Below, piece after piece: positions 1 through 9,985 of a stretch of DNA of 64,000 bases. The stretch covers positions 1,364,001 to 1,428,000 of the forward strand of contig JAGTXX020000003.1 of assembly GCA_019044685.2 (NCBI GenBank). Reading direction: 5' to 3'. Source of the DNA: Nannochloris sp. 'desiccata'. Its lineage: Eukaryota; Chlorophyta; Trebouxiophyceae; Chlorellales; Chlorellaceae. The notes under the pieces were generated by a model, which did no database searches, had not been told where the DNA came from, and saw only the letters and a program-made list of their open reading frames with translations. The first letter of the stretch is position 1. Each line of letters starts with the position of its first letter. The position numbers were made by a program, and so were the translations under genes.

Positions 1-957
1 AATTTCACTAAATGTCTTTTCACGCTCGTCAGCAAAGACAAGCTTGAGTAAAAAGTTACCGGCAGCAAAGAGACCAGCAAGTTCAAGAACAACTTCAATC
101 TCATTGAAAACGAGGAAACCAGCCCCAGCAATGGCACCAGCAGCAAGACCAGCTTTGGTTAAGCTGGGCGCCTTTTTGAAGTCCTCAGCGAGCTCATTGA
201 TGTTAGAGCCAACAGATCTCAAGTCTAAAGAAGGGAGAGAAAGACCCTTGGAAGGTGCACGCCATGGACCTTGCTCTTCCCACGCCTCAGCACCGCCCTG
301 GACATAGTAGATCTTCTCAACTAGTTCTTCAAGCTCGGCTGCGGCCACCTTGGCAACAGTGCCGTCAGAATCCAAAAGAATAACAAGGCTCTCTTCAGAG
401 ATGCCCTTCAAGCGGCCAAATTTGTCAGCAAATGTTTCGTCAATTACTAACTCGCCCTTGACCAGGTTGGTGAAGGGAAGGACGGTGGCAGAGCGCTTGA
501 TTGAGCGAAGGTCGGGGGATCCCTGTTGCTTGATCTCAGCGCGAGAACGGACATCAACAAGTACAACACGGGGATCTTCCTCAAGAGCTTGGATAGTACG
601 GGCAACAGAGGTGGTCTTGACGCCTGCAGAAGAGTTGCCTCTGAGGAGAGCAGTGACACCAAGAGGAATTGCGATCAAAGCTGCGCCCCCACCGATCAAA
701 ACAGGGTTATCGCTGAAGAGTGAAGCGACATCAGAAGCGGCACTAGCATCAACAACAGGAAGGGTGATCTCAGGGAGATCAAGGCTGTCAGCAAAGGCCA
801 TGGAGGCAGCACCAGCATTGGCAAGGAGCACGGCGGCAGCCTTGCCGGCCTGCTTGGGGAGAGCCTTCAAGATAGATGGCTTGGCAGATGAGGCCTTTAC
901 ATTGGATGCCTGGGAGGCCTTGGCCTGGGCAACAGCGCGGAGAGCTGCAGGAGCCAT
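1..957 (-). CDS. TROL: TROL-like thylakoid rhodanese-domain protein (3' end cut by window edge)
   Basis: An uninterrupted frame runs from ATG at 957 to the left edge (319 codons seen, no stop). The first ~55 residues look like a plastid transit peptide (Ala/Lys/Ser-rich, then AVLLANAGAASMAFA). A hydrophobic segment (VLIGGGAALIAIPLGVTALL, ~residues 86-105) precedes a rhodanese-like domain (~120-235, with VVLVDVRSR and YYVQGGAEAW). A second hydrophobic segment (~residues 270-300) is followed by NEIEVVLELAG and LVFADEREKTF, which match the plant TROL pattern. At the loop where active rhodaneses carry Cys, this protein reads LLDSDG, so Asp replaces Cys, as reported for plant TROL. Known family role: TROL tethers ferredoxin-NADP reductase to thylakoids through a C-terminal motif; that part lies outside the window. 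No intron is seen. Sulfurtransferase activity is unlikely. Confidence 0.8.
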   Translation of the reverse strand, partial: MAPAALRAVAQAKASQASNVKASSAKPSILKALPKQAGKAAAVLLANAGAASMAFADSLDLPEITLPVVDASAASDVASLFSDNPVLIGGGAALIAIPLGVTALLRGNSSAGVKTTSVARTIQALEEDPRVVLVDVRSRAEIKQQGSPDLRSIKRSATVLPFTNLVKGELVIDETFADKFGRLKGISEESLVILLDSDGTVAKVAAAELEELVEKIYYVQGGAEAWEEQGPWRAPSKGLSLPSLDLRSVGSNINELAEDFKKAPSLTKAGLAAGAIAGAGFLVFNEIEVVLELAGLFAAGNFLLKLVFADEREKTFSEI

Positions 958-2185
958 ACTGGGTTTTTCTGTGTGAGGGAAGATGGGTGCAAGATGAAGG
1001 TTGCTCTGGCCGAGAAGAGATCCGCCCTGGCTGTGTATTGTGTATATATTACGGAGACGAATGCTTAAACACAAAGGGAGGATGGTTGCAGCCAATTAGA
1101 GGGCGCAAAGAGCCAGGATAATATCCAAAATCAGCCTGGCAACATCACTTTGAATTTCCTTCTTTATTCTGAGCTTTAGAGGCTAAGATAATTTAGTGAA
1201 TAAAACCAATTACGAGTCTCTTATAGCCTCTCCTGACAATCAGGAGTAGTAAATCTGTTCAGAGAGGCAATATTTTGCGAGCTTTATTGAAGCAGATTCA
1301 AATGATTTTGAGGATCGATCACTGATCAGGACGACATTTCCCGCACCCTGTATTCGCTTAGAATGCAGTAATAATACATACAAGTAGAAGCCCAGACAAG
1401 TGATGTCTATGCTTTCAGCAGAAGCCATTCCTTTGTATGCCTTTTTGTTTCAGCCTTCCCGGCCACCGGCTGACCCTCCCAGCCTACTTTGGCTCACTGT
1501 ATGCCCGTAGGGGAGCAGCGTGTAGCTCAAGCCTGCTGAAGAGCTTAACCGAGGCTAAAGAATCCCATTGCGGCTTTGCTCCAGCTATCACTGATGCGCC
1601 GCCCTCAGCAACACTTTTAACTTCAATCAGAAGCTTACCTCTGCACCTACAGACATGGATATATCCCTACAACTTTCTTTTGGAAATGGTGAAGGTCCGA
1701 AGTCAGCCCGATGTTGATAGCTCCTAAATTCGCGATCTGCTCCTCTACTTTTCATTCCCCGAATTGAGTTCAGAATCACCGCCAAAGCAAAATTTACCGT
1801 GTACAGAAAGGTTTGCATAGAGTGTACAAAATGTGAAAAGATAAATCGATACAAATACTCTGATTAAACATGGCTCAGGTAGGTAATGGAAAAGCAACTG
1901 AAAGATAACGAAGGTCCTCTGAGAGTCTCCTGTCACTGGCAACTCGGCCCTGCTCGACTTTCTTCGCTTCATGAATTCAGAGTTATAGGATGGAGGGCGT
2001 TAGAGCCTTGCACACTCTCTGCGTTCTTAGATGATCAGTTTTCAACTCTCGTCCAGCTAAGAACAGCACCAGTCAGCGAGGAGTTCCGCAGTGCGCTCCC
2101 CGGGGTAGGTGCCATCTCAAAGACCGAGGCTATAAGAATGAGTGTTGACCAGTAAACCACGCACATTTATTTCAAGTCAATTTTT
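958..2185. other. Intergenic region, no supported gene
   Basis: This 1.2 kb lies between the divergent starts of the TROL-like gene and the SDR gene, so it should hold both promoters. Open frames at 1437-1727 (+) and 1886-2155 (+) have no recognisable motif and I do not call them. An ATG-Ala-Gln followed by gtaggt near 1870 resembles a tiny exon with a donor, and the same ATG-Ala-Gln opens the SDR frame at 2186; this is probably chance. Confidence 0.4.
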
Positions 2186-3696
2186 ATGGCTCAGGGCCTT
2201 GGAATAAGGGCGCCTGAGAGGCTTCAGCCTTCCTTAATCCGGCCGACGTTTCATTTTTCTCGATCGATCAAGCTTGCAATTCGAGCCAAAGCAGCTAACA
2301 ATGACGAGAAAAACCTCTTCATCTTCGGTGTGTATATTTATTTGTATTTTACACCACGTATCAAGGCAGAATTAATGGGTTATTTAATAAATAATATTTT
2401 TGTCTCCTCACCGCAGGTCTGGGCTACACCGGCTTGGCTGCTGCGAATTATTTTCAGCAACGAAATTGGCATGTTTCAGGCACAGTCCGGGATGAAGAGA
2501 AGACGGATGCCCTGAAGATACGTGGATTCAATGCATATATCTTTCACGCAGATGGATATGAACAATTAAGGTAAAGAGGATAAATAAAACTAGTTTTTCA
2601 TTTTTTTTATTCCGTCAATCTTTTCTTTATAACGCCAGTGTTAAAACCTTCTCCCCTTCTTTTTTCTCCCACTTTATCTTACAGTCGTCCAGCATTAGCT
2701 GCGCTACACAGTGCCACCCACATTCTTTCCACAGTTCCCCCCGACGGCGACAGTGACCCAGTTCTAATGGCCCACACCGCCGATCTTATAGACGCCGCAG
2801 ACAGACTTCGATGGGTTGGCTACATCAGCAGCACCAGTGTCTACGGTGACCACGGCAGTGAATGGGTAGATGAAGAATCAGAACTCCTTGCCGCCCACGG
2901 TAAAGGCCTTTCCAGAATCTTAGCAGAAGGTAGTTGGATCGCTCTCTGTCATGAGTACGGCATTCCAGTCCATGTTTTCCGATGTGGAGGTATTTATGGG
3001 CCTCGTAGAAGCGCATTAGATGCACTACAAAAGGAAGGGAGACCTTCTGCAAATCAAGAACGACGAGGACGGCAGAAATTCACTGCACGATGTCACGTGC
3101 GTGACATTTGTACGATTTTACAAGCAAGTATGAGACGACCCAGGCCAGGTGCTGTGTACAACGTAGTTGATGACGAGCCTGCAGGAAGAGGACAGGTAAT
3201 GGAATATGCAGCGAGTTTACTTAATGGGCATATGGCGTCGATCTCACATGAAATGCCCAGGATGCCCTCACAGGAGCCGAGGCCAATGTCACCGCCGCGG
3301 CAAAGGGAATTCGCTTCGGGGCTGAGCTCTCGAGCCAGTATAGATGAAGAGGAGAGCAGCCATATTGCTGTTAGAGATAGATTTACTGATAGTACTATTT
3401 TTAGTAGTGGGAGTGGGGGGAGTAGCAGCAGCAGCAGTAGTGGTAGCAGTGAGGAAGAACGAATTGTGAAAGAAGAGCAAGAGGTAGAAAGGTTGTCGGG
3501 TGGCGGTGGCAGAGGGGATGGTTCCCCAAGAGAGAAGAGAGCAGAGGAAAGAGAGCACATGTCTGCAGCGACACCTAATGGGGAAAAACGTGTGAAAAAT
3601 GATTTAATTAAGAAAGAACTTGGGGTTGTATTGGAATTTCCTACATATAGACAAGGGCTGGATGCGATTGCTCACGGGGACACCAGACCTTTTTGA
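2186..3696 (+). CDS. Plastid-type NAD(P)-binding SDR / epimerase-like protein
   Basis: Three exons: 2186-2327, 2417-2570 and 2685-3696 (introns 89 and 114 bp, gt...ag), giving 435 residues. The first ~40 residues are basic and Ser/Arg-rich, like a transit peptide. The nucleotide-binding motif LFIFGLGYTGLAAANYF is built across intron 1. Downstream are ISSTSVYGDHG and the SDR-type segment FRCGGIYGPRR, then YNVVDDEPAGR. This is an extended/atypical SDR resembling YeeZ-like and plant plastid Rossmann proteins; substrate unknown. The C-terminus ends KRVKNDLIKKELGVVLEFPTY, the usual tail of this family. About 100 residues rich in Ser, Gly and Glu (roughly 3260-3590) are inserted just before that tail, which is unusual. 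The catalytic Tyr is probably the one in SVYGD. Start chosen as the first ATG of the open frame; an additional upstream exon cannot be excluded. Confidence 0.72.
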
Positions 3697-4514
3697 CCGA
3701 CAAAAAAATCACTTCAAGTTGGAAAAGAGGGTAAATTTTTGAAATTTTTTGCATCTTCAATCACTTACTCTCAGACGCCCATAGCTGCTGGGATGTGCAG
3801 CAAGAATCCTAAAGCCGAATTCAGAAAGAGGGGTGTAGTCCTCCAACACACACAGTTTCTGTTCACAATTTATTGATTCGGAGCGAGATCTCCATTAATG
3901 CATTTCTAGTACTATGTAAGTATTGTGTATTTGTTGGAAAACTACACCCAACCGCCGTATATCTTCTGACAGTACGAATGGCTGTGCTTGAAACTGCCCT
4001 CGGTGAGAATAAAACAATCCTCCAGCCAAGTATTGGGAAGGAATGTTCCATGTTTTATTGAGGCCGCCCATATTTTAGGGTATCTCTCGGCTTTTATTCT
4101 TAAATTCCTAGCTTAGGCTCGCATATTTAAGCTTACCAAATCTTTTATTTTGTCATAAAGTTTTCTGTGAAGGCCTCTTAGGTGCGTTAAAGTCTTGGAA
4201 TGCGTGCACTTTTCAGTTTTTGCTTGAAGCATTGATGAGAGAGCATCTTCCAAAATCCTTGCTTTGCACCTTTATTGCCCCTGATATACATTATATACAT
4301 CATTTGTTGCACAATGAAATCCGCAACGGTTCTCCAGAGCGTTTTTGCTGCATACCCTAGCTCGAGATGCATGTGTTCCAATGTGGGCGCTAAGCCGAGC
4401 TCCATATTCTGAGCTCTGTTGCACCCCATATTTACCTTCTGCAACTTTATGATTTATTAAAAATTAATCCCATGTCCATTTGTCTAAATGCAGGAGCCTG
4501 CGCCAAATTTCAGC
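3697..4514. other. Intergenic region, no supported gene
   Basis: This holds the 3' untranslated region of the SDR gene and the promoter of the secreted protein. Small frames on both strands (3863-4061, 4187-4444) overlap each other and carry no motifs. No tRNA or repeat was recognised. Confidence 0.4.
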
Positions 4515-4946
4515 ATGCAGTCTCGTCTCTACGTTTGCGCTCTTGCACTCCTCCTTCTTCCCATGGCCATTATGGGTCGTCCCACGGTGGATACTAAGGA
4601 CACTTCTGACAAAGATCCTATCGGCCCTCTTATCAGCTTGCCTACCTCCCCTGTCAATGGAACCCGCGGCCTTGGTGCCAACGATTGTGGCGGACGTGGA
4701 TGCAATTACTACGCCAACAAAACTGTCCGTGGAAACGGAATTAAACGCTTCAAAACCTCTTCACAGATCACCTGTTGCAACAAATGCTTCTCCAGCTCCA
4801 GTTGCTATGCCTGGTCATGGGGGTTCAGAGGAAATAGCAGCCGTAAAAGGATGTGCTATTTCTTCAGTTACGATCAGTACGATAGCAGTGGTTTGTTATA
4901 TACTCAGTACTACAACTCTGGCTTTGGATTTTGTAATGGGCAGTAA
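4515..4946 (+). CDS. Small secreted Cys-rich protein, PAN/Apple-like
   Basis: A single exon of 143 residues. I chose the ATG at 4515 rather than the in-frame ATG at 4488 because it gives a textbook signal peptide (MQSRLYVCALALLLLPMAIMG) with likely cleavage after about residue 21. The mature part has eight cysteines, including CGGRGC, CCNKC, SSCYAW, a single Cys in RMCYFF and one near the C-terminus. The CC..C....C..W spacing followed by later single Cys resembles PAN/Apple domains, which bind carbohydrate or protein outside the cell. An NGT site could be N-glycosylated. Function unknown; a cell-wall or extracellular role is inferred only from secretion and cysteine content. Confidence 0.6.
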   Translation: MQSRLYVCALALLLLPMAIMGRPTVDTKDTSDKDPIGPLISLPTSPVNGTRGLGANDCGGRGCNYYANKTVRGNGIKRFKTSSQITCCNKCFSSSSCYAWSWGFRGNSSRKRMCYFFSYDQYDSSGLLYTQYYNSGFGFCNGQ

Positions 4947-5707
4947 ACAATGCCTTATTAATCCCTACCCATTTCTCACCATCTTTTTTTACTTTTATTT
5001 AAATAACAATCAACAGATAACAGGTTTAGTTATCGACCCCGAAATGGTGTCGACGCAGCAGGCCTTTCATCCGATTTTTCTCTCTCTAGCTAGAGCATAT
5101 ATATCTATAGAGAGAAGATCTGCTTAGTATTCCATCCTCTTGATATCTACATCGCCTTTTCTATCTAATCCGCAATACGTATTACGGGTATTGCATGTTT
5201 ATTACTTTTCTTTGGTTCTTTGGGGTCTTAATTCATAAGTTATTAGTAATTACCGGCGCCGTGGTTGGTATTGCAGATCAAAAGGTAACATGCCTTCGGG
5301 TGGCATTATCCGCCACTACATGGGTCTTTTTCCCATGGGGCTACGAACCCCATCTGCAACAGTTGGTACCACTTTTGCTGCTGACTGCTGTCCATTTTCT
5401 TCCTTGATTTTCCGATCCTTCTCTTCATTCATTTAAATAAGTAAAAAATAAGAGTATACCTTCCTTGTCTCGTTTTACATTGGAGTTGTAAGAGTAAACT
5501 TTTGTCTGGAACAAAAAAAAATTAAACCAAACCCTCTCAGCTTGCCCACACAAGTACTTGCGTTGGACAGCTCTGCAGTTTTTAAAACAACGCGCGTGTT
5601 ACATGCACACTAAGAGTAGTACTTCAACAGTCAAATACACTTCAAAATATGCAAATTAGTAGACTAAAACAGCAAATTTATTCACTCAATTCTTCTTTTA
5701 TTCTTCT
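4947..5707. other. Convergent intergenic region with a structured element
   Basis: This lies between the stops of the secreted protein (+) and AP-2 sigma (-), so it is mostly 3' untranslated sequence. It holds the multi-hairpin element at 5261-5372, listed separately. An open frame at 5195-5407 (70 codons) overlaps that element and shows no motif; I do not call it. Confidence 0.4.
5261..5372. other. Multi-hairpin element closed by an 8-bp stem (possible structured RNA)
   Basis: Seen directly: an 8-bp perfect outer stem TTGCAGAT (5271-5278) with ATCTGCAA (5352-5359), extended by GTGGT/ACCAC at 5261-5265 and 5368-5372. Inside are ATGCC/GGCAT (5290-5294, 5302-5306), CATGGG/CCCATG (5319-5324, 5332-5337) and ATGGGG/CCCCAT (5335-5340, 5348-5353). 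All three loops are exactly 7 nt. The last two stems overlap by three bases, so the second and third full-length hairpins compete. It resembles a cloverleaf but fails tRNA rules on both strands. It could be a UTR structure, a non-coding RNA or a degenerate inverted repeat; strand unknown. Confidence 0.3.
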
Positions 5708-6380
5708 TTAAGTTTCTAATGCTGAAATCTCTTTAAGGCGTTCCAATACCACTTTCTTACTGGTCTCTTGCACCTCTCCTCCAATAATGAACTCATCTAA
5801 GATGCAGTATACCTTGTGGAAGCCAAATACAAGGTCTAACTCGCATACATTGCCAAAATAATGATCTAAAATCTGCACACAACAAAAGATAAAAGAGGTT
5901 AGACAAGAGGGAGGCGATGATCGCGGGAACTTGAAACAGCTGAACGACAGCAAAAATAGTTCAGGTACCAAAGTGAGAGACGCCATAAGCACTTTCTTAC
6001 TTCTACAAATAAGTGGACGGTTTCTAGGTAGAGCAGCTCGTTGTCAGTGACATCAACACAGAGCAAAAAATAGAGACCAGCGTAACGGCGATAAACTAGT
6101 TTGAAAGTTTTATACTGCATAGAAGGGAAGAGAGAAGCGGCGGTTTGAGGATACCGAGCCATTTGTGGATTTTACGTTCTTTAAGAAAATGGGCATAGCT
6201 GTGCTGCTGGGATATTGCTGTGCTCACCTCAATGAAGCTTGTGAATTTAGCATCCCTTGTAGCGATCAACCTGTGTACTTCATCTTCCATTCGAAGCTTT
6301 TCATCATCGCTAAAAGGATTGTAATATTTAGCTAAGCGCGTTTTTCCAGCACGATTTTGGAGTAAGAAGAAGCGGATCAT
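5708..6380 (-). CDS. AP2S1: Clathrin adaptor AP-2 complex, sigma subunit
   Basis: Three exons on the minus strand: 6380-6228, 6114-6001 and 5872-5708, with introns of 113 and 128 bp, encoding 143 residues against 142 in animal AP-2 sigma. The protein opens with [20 protein letters not shown]. Exon 2 supplies [16 protein letters not shown] and exon 3 gives [20 protein letters not shown] and [10 protein letters not shown]; all are hallmarks of the sigma longin-type fold. Sequence details ([23 protein letters not shown]) fit AP-2 rather than AP-1 sigma. Role: small core subunit of the plasma-membrane clathrin adaptor, contributing to the dileucine-signal pocket during endocytosis. Splice sites give an exact frame. 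Confidence 0.93.
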
Positions 6381-7922
6381 GTTTATTATTTTAAGAAACG
6401 ATCAGTGCAATCAGTTCCTCTCAGAATCTTGGCTTGTTGCAGATGTATAAAATGAAAAAGGAATAAGTTTAGGTTCTTCAATTACGCTCCTCTATTACGC
6501 TGCTTGTTTTAACGAACCTGCTGTTATACGCTGCCGCTGAGCCCCAACACCTCCCAGCGTAACGCTGAGCATTATTGGCCAAGCTGACCTGATTTCTCTA
6601 CTACTCAAACTTACATGGACATCACTAAAAGCGTTCATATATTGGCATTGAACTGACATTCAACCTCACAGCGAGAATCGGAAGAAGAAATTTCAGAAAA
6701 ATCCCCGCTAGGCGTCTTAAAATTTGCCGCATGCAGTGGCAGTGACAGTTGTACTTGATGAGGGAATAAACACATTTTAATACGACCATGGTCGATCAAA
6801 ACAAAATTGTATTAAAGCACGAAGTTTATATGCATGTATCATAAAAAACAAAACGAGATATTGACAAACCAAAAAGCAAGGACGACTCAGAAAGAAAAAA
6901 GCGGCAGGGTATCTATTCATTTATTCATTCATTGATCTACTGCAGAAATGCAACAGCCCGTTGTTGTAGCAACAGTATAAGGGCCACGTAAATACGACAT
7001 GAGGGTATTTATTCTAAGAAAGAAGAAAGAAAGAAAGAAGAAGGCGTGTTCAAAATAACCTTGCTGGTGGTGGTAATGGTGCGGCGGTTGGATGCAGCAG
7101 CAGCAGCCACACAGCAAAAGGCGACTTGTAGGAGACTATCACTGGTATGTTATCTACGAGCAAAGCATGAAATGAAGATTAAGAACAAAATCTGTGCAAA
7201 AAGAAAGCACATAATAACCCAGCAGGTCAGCGAGCCAGCCACAGGAGAGCAGATGCAAAAACGAAAAAGAAACTGATTCATTGAAAACGTAATTGTTGGG
7301 AAATGTAGTAACGAGGGAACACAGGTAAGGGACGCGAATATCCCAGTAGATATAAAAGATAAACTTGAACGAGCTAGAAAATAGCTAAAAAGAAAGAGTA
7401 TAAAGATTCCCAACACAAGCACAGAGAGAAAGTATGCAAATTTTAGCTAGGTGCATAAATGCGCATTGTACTGTATTTTGTCTCGTGCAAGAAGGGTTCA
7501 AGGGGGAAGTACTGTCTCGTATATAACCAAGGGGGCAATATTATAAGGTTTTGATAAGCAAAGTCGCAGTTTCCATGATTTTTAATTTCTGCTCCCCTTC
7601 AGAGCGTTTCCCACACACCTAGAATAAAAAAGAACGAGATCATCACCGACATCTCGCCCTATTAACATAGTGATCTATATATAAAAAGGAATTTAACGGC
7701 CATAACCATGCACCCAATCGCATATTCCCTATGGTAATGGCCAGAATAAAGAACAACAGAAATATTAAAACTAACACAACCTTGGAGGGAAAAAAACAAC
7801 GACACAACAGAGCGTACCGCTCTACAAGGGCAGAAAATGAGACGAACAAAAAAGATCTTGAGAAAAGAGTAAATAGTGTCTTTTTGATTAAACGCCGATA
7901 TCTAACACCCTTATCTACGCAT
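6381..7922. other. 1.5 kb region without a supported gene
   Basis: This lies between the AP-2 sigma start and the stop of the AP2-domain factor, both on the minus strand, so it holds a promoter and probably a long 3' UTR. A/T-rich open frames such as 7046-7276 and 7643-8113 show no motif. A GAAA-type microsatellite sits at 7016-7042. A short palindrome, CAGCG-taa-CGCTG, occurs near 6556. Confidence 0.4.
7016..7042. repeat. Short (GAAA/GAA)n microsatellite
   Basis: A purine-only run of GAAA and GAA units interrupts the intergenic region. It is short and imperfect; no function is implied. Confidence 0.6.
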
Positions 7923-9985
7923 TTAGAACGCAGCAGCAAAAGGGCTAGTAAACGGCAGGGATGTGTGATACATACTAGGGGGGATCTGCAACTGGGCGTG
8001 TTGATGAACAACGCCAGCACTGGCAGGAGTCTGAGGAGTAGCACTACCAGCTCCTGCTCCACCAAGGCCACGTGATGCTGCAGTGGGCAACGGAGTTCCA
8101 GGGAAATAATCACCAGTGCCAGTAGTGATAATATTTGCAGGAGCTTTATTTACAGCAGCAGCATTGATATCTCCTGAGCTGGAATCTCGCTCCGTAGGAG
8201 AGTTGGGCTCCGACACCGAAACCGACTGCTGGAACAGCTCAACCCCACCTAAATGCACCAGCGCAGTGTGATTAGCATCAACTGGCATAGATTCAAACAA
8301 ATATGATTCCTCATTTGCTGAATACGTCAAGGATGGTTCATCTACTAACGAAGAAAGTACGAAATTCAAATCCACGTCGTCATACTCTGCAACCTCGTCA
8401 GCGGTAATTTGAACTTGACCAGCACCGCCGACACCTTCACCATGAGCTGCCGGTGCCACAGACATTAACCTTGCATCAGGGGTATGAGGGGATGAAGGGG
8501 CGCTCCATGCAAAAGGAGAAACTCCAGGCATCATTGAACCGCCACCACGAAAGCCACCGACAGCACCACCAGATCCAGCAGCGGAGATGCGAGGAGAGAC
8601 CTTGGCTCCAGGGCACTGTCCAGATCTGTGACGACGAGAACGAGAGACTGGAGGGGCAGAATGAGGCATGGGGGGCAACATACTGGTGTGGGCACCTCTG
8701 TAGCGGTGTGAATTTTGAGAGCGGGGAGTATTCAAGTAGTCCCCATCACTGTCAGCACCAGTACCAAAAGCATCCATACCAACGTCCTCAGTAGCCTCAG
8801 TGTCCATATCCTCGTCTTCCTCTTCAGAAAGGGAGATATCAAGACTGGCGCGACGACGGCGGCGTTGACGACGTTGGTGTTGTAACATCCCACCAGCAGC
8901 AGCAGGACCTCCTGCTGGGCGCCGAGGGGTAGAAACACCGCCAGAGGTACGGCCTCTGTTCAAGGCACCACCGGGTTTTTGGACGCCTCCAGCGCGGATG
9001 GCGGGTAAAGAAGGCATAGGAAAGGGCTGGATGCGAGAGCCTGACGAGGGAGAAGCAGTGGAGCCAATGCGGATAGCAGTTTGTGCTTTGGAGTAATTAC
9101 GAAGAGCACTGATAATGTCCTCCTGTAGCAAAGAAAAGAAGAAGGTAAATTAAAATAAGATAGTTTTGGTTAGAAATTGCCTTTCACTAATAATGAACTG
9201 AAAGAAAAAATAAATTTCATCGGCCAAAATTCGAAAATAAAATACAAGAAATAATCCAGCAACGTACCCTAGAGAGGCGTTCCACCAAAGGCACCATCTC
9301 TTCATAATCAGAGAGTTCATAGTTGAGAATCTCACAATTAGCTCCCTTACATCTAATGGCCATGATATCTGCAGAGAAAAATGGAAATTGTAAATAAATT
9401 AGATCCAAAATGAAGGGTTTTGGAGAGATCCAGCGAAATATATTTCTACTTTCTTACCGTGGCTTTTAGCTGCCAAGATCTCAGAATCAAATCCACCGAG
9501 ATAAATCTGCTTCTTACATTCCCAAATATGTGCTTCATAACGCTGGGTGCGTTTATGCTTGGTCACACCACGGAAACGAGGGGCATTAGGGGGTCTGCGA
9601 GGAAGAGCCGCACCTGCAAGAAAAGACGAGTGGCACAAAAGAGAAATAATGATACAGATTGCATTTTTGAGGCCATTATTTCACCATCAAATCGTTTCAA
9701 TACTATATAGACACTACATAATGCGTTTATTATAGAAAAAAGAGGCTAAAACATACCCGACTCTGGATTTGTGCAGGCCAGAAAATGGCTCGTGAGCAGG
9801 GACGCAAACTGATTTCTGACAGAGCCAGAAAACACCCGTGGCTGCGCAACCGCCGCCGGAATAATGTGTTTATCATCAATACACTCTACTTCTACAGAGC
9901 GGCCGCTGTCTGAGGCCTCTAAGCGCGTTGACATATTGCGTTTAGAAGCCTCCAGCTGTTGGGTGCTGTCAACTTGGGTTGCCAT
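7923..9985 (-). CDS. AP2/ERF-family transcription factor with one AP2 domain
   Basis: Four exons: 9985-9757, 9613-9458, 9368-9268 and 9122-7923, encoding 561 residues. The AP2 DNA-binding domain is assembled from exons 2 and 3: RFRGVTKHKRTQRYEAHIWE, then IYLGGFDSEILAAKSHD, then MAIRCKGANCEILNYELSDY (~residues 85-150). This resembles an AINTEGUMENTA-type AP2 repeat, but I see only one. The remaining ~400 residues are low complexity (Ser, Gly, Pro, Ala), with an acidic run near 8790-8830 beside a basic RRQRRRRR stretch that may act as a nuclear localisation signal. Role: nuclear sequence-specific transcription regulator; targets unknown. Algal AP2 factors have been linked to stress and nutrient responses, but nothing here shows that. 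Confidence 0.85.

Noticed and set aside
5271..5359. tRNA-like cloverleaf
   Set aside because: Arms and 7-nt loops look like a tRNA, but the spacing between arms is too long, the T-loop lacks TTCRA, and position 33 in the anticodon-like loop is not T on either strand.
5195..5407. 70-codon hydrophobic frame as a gene
   Set aside because: It covers the multi-hairpin element, has no homology signal I recognise, and lies between two converging genes.
7643..8113. 156-codon minus-strand frame beside the AP2 factor
   Set aside because: It overlaps the last AP2-factor exon in another frame and has no motif.
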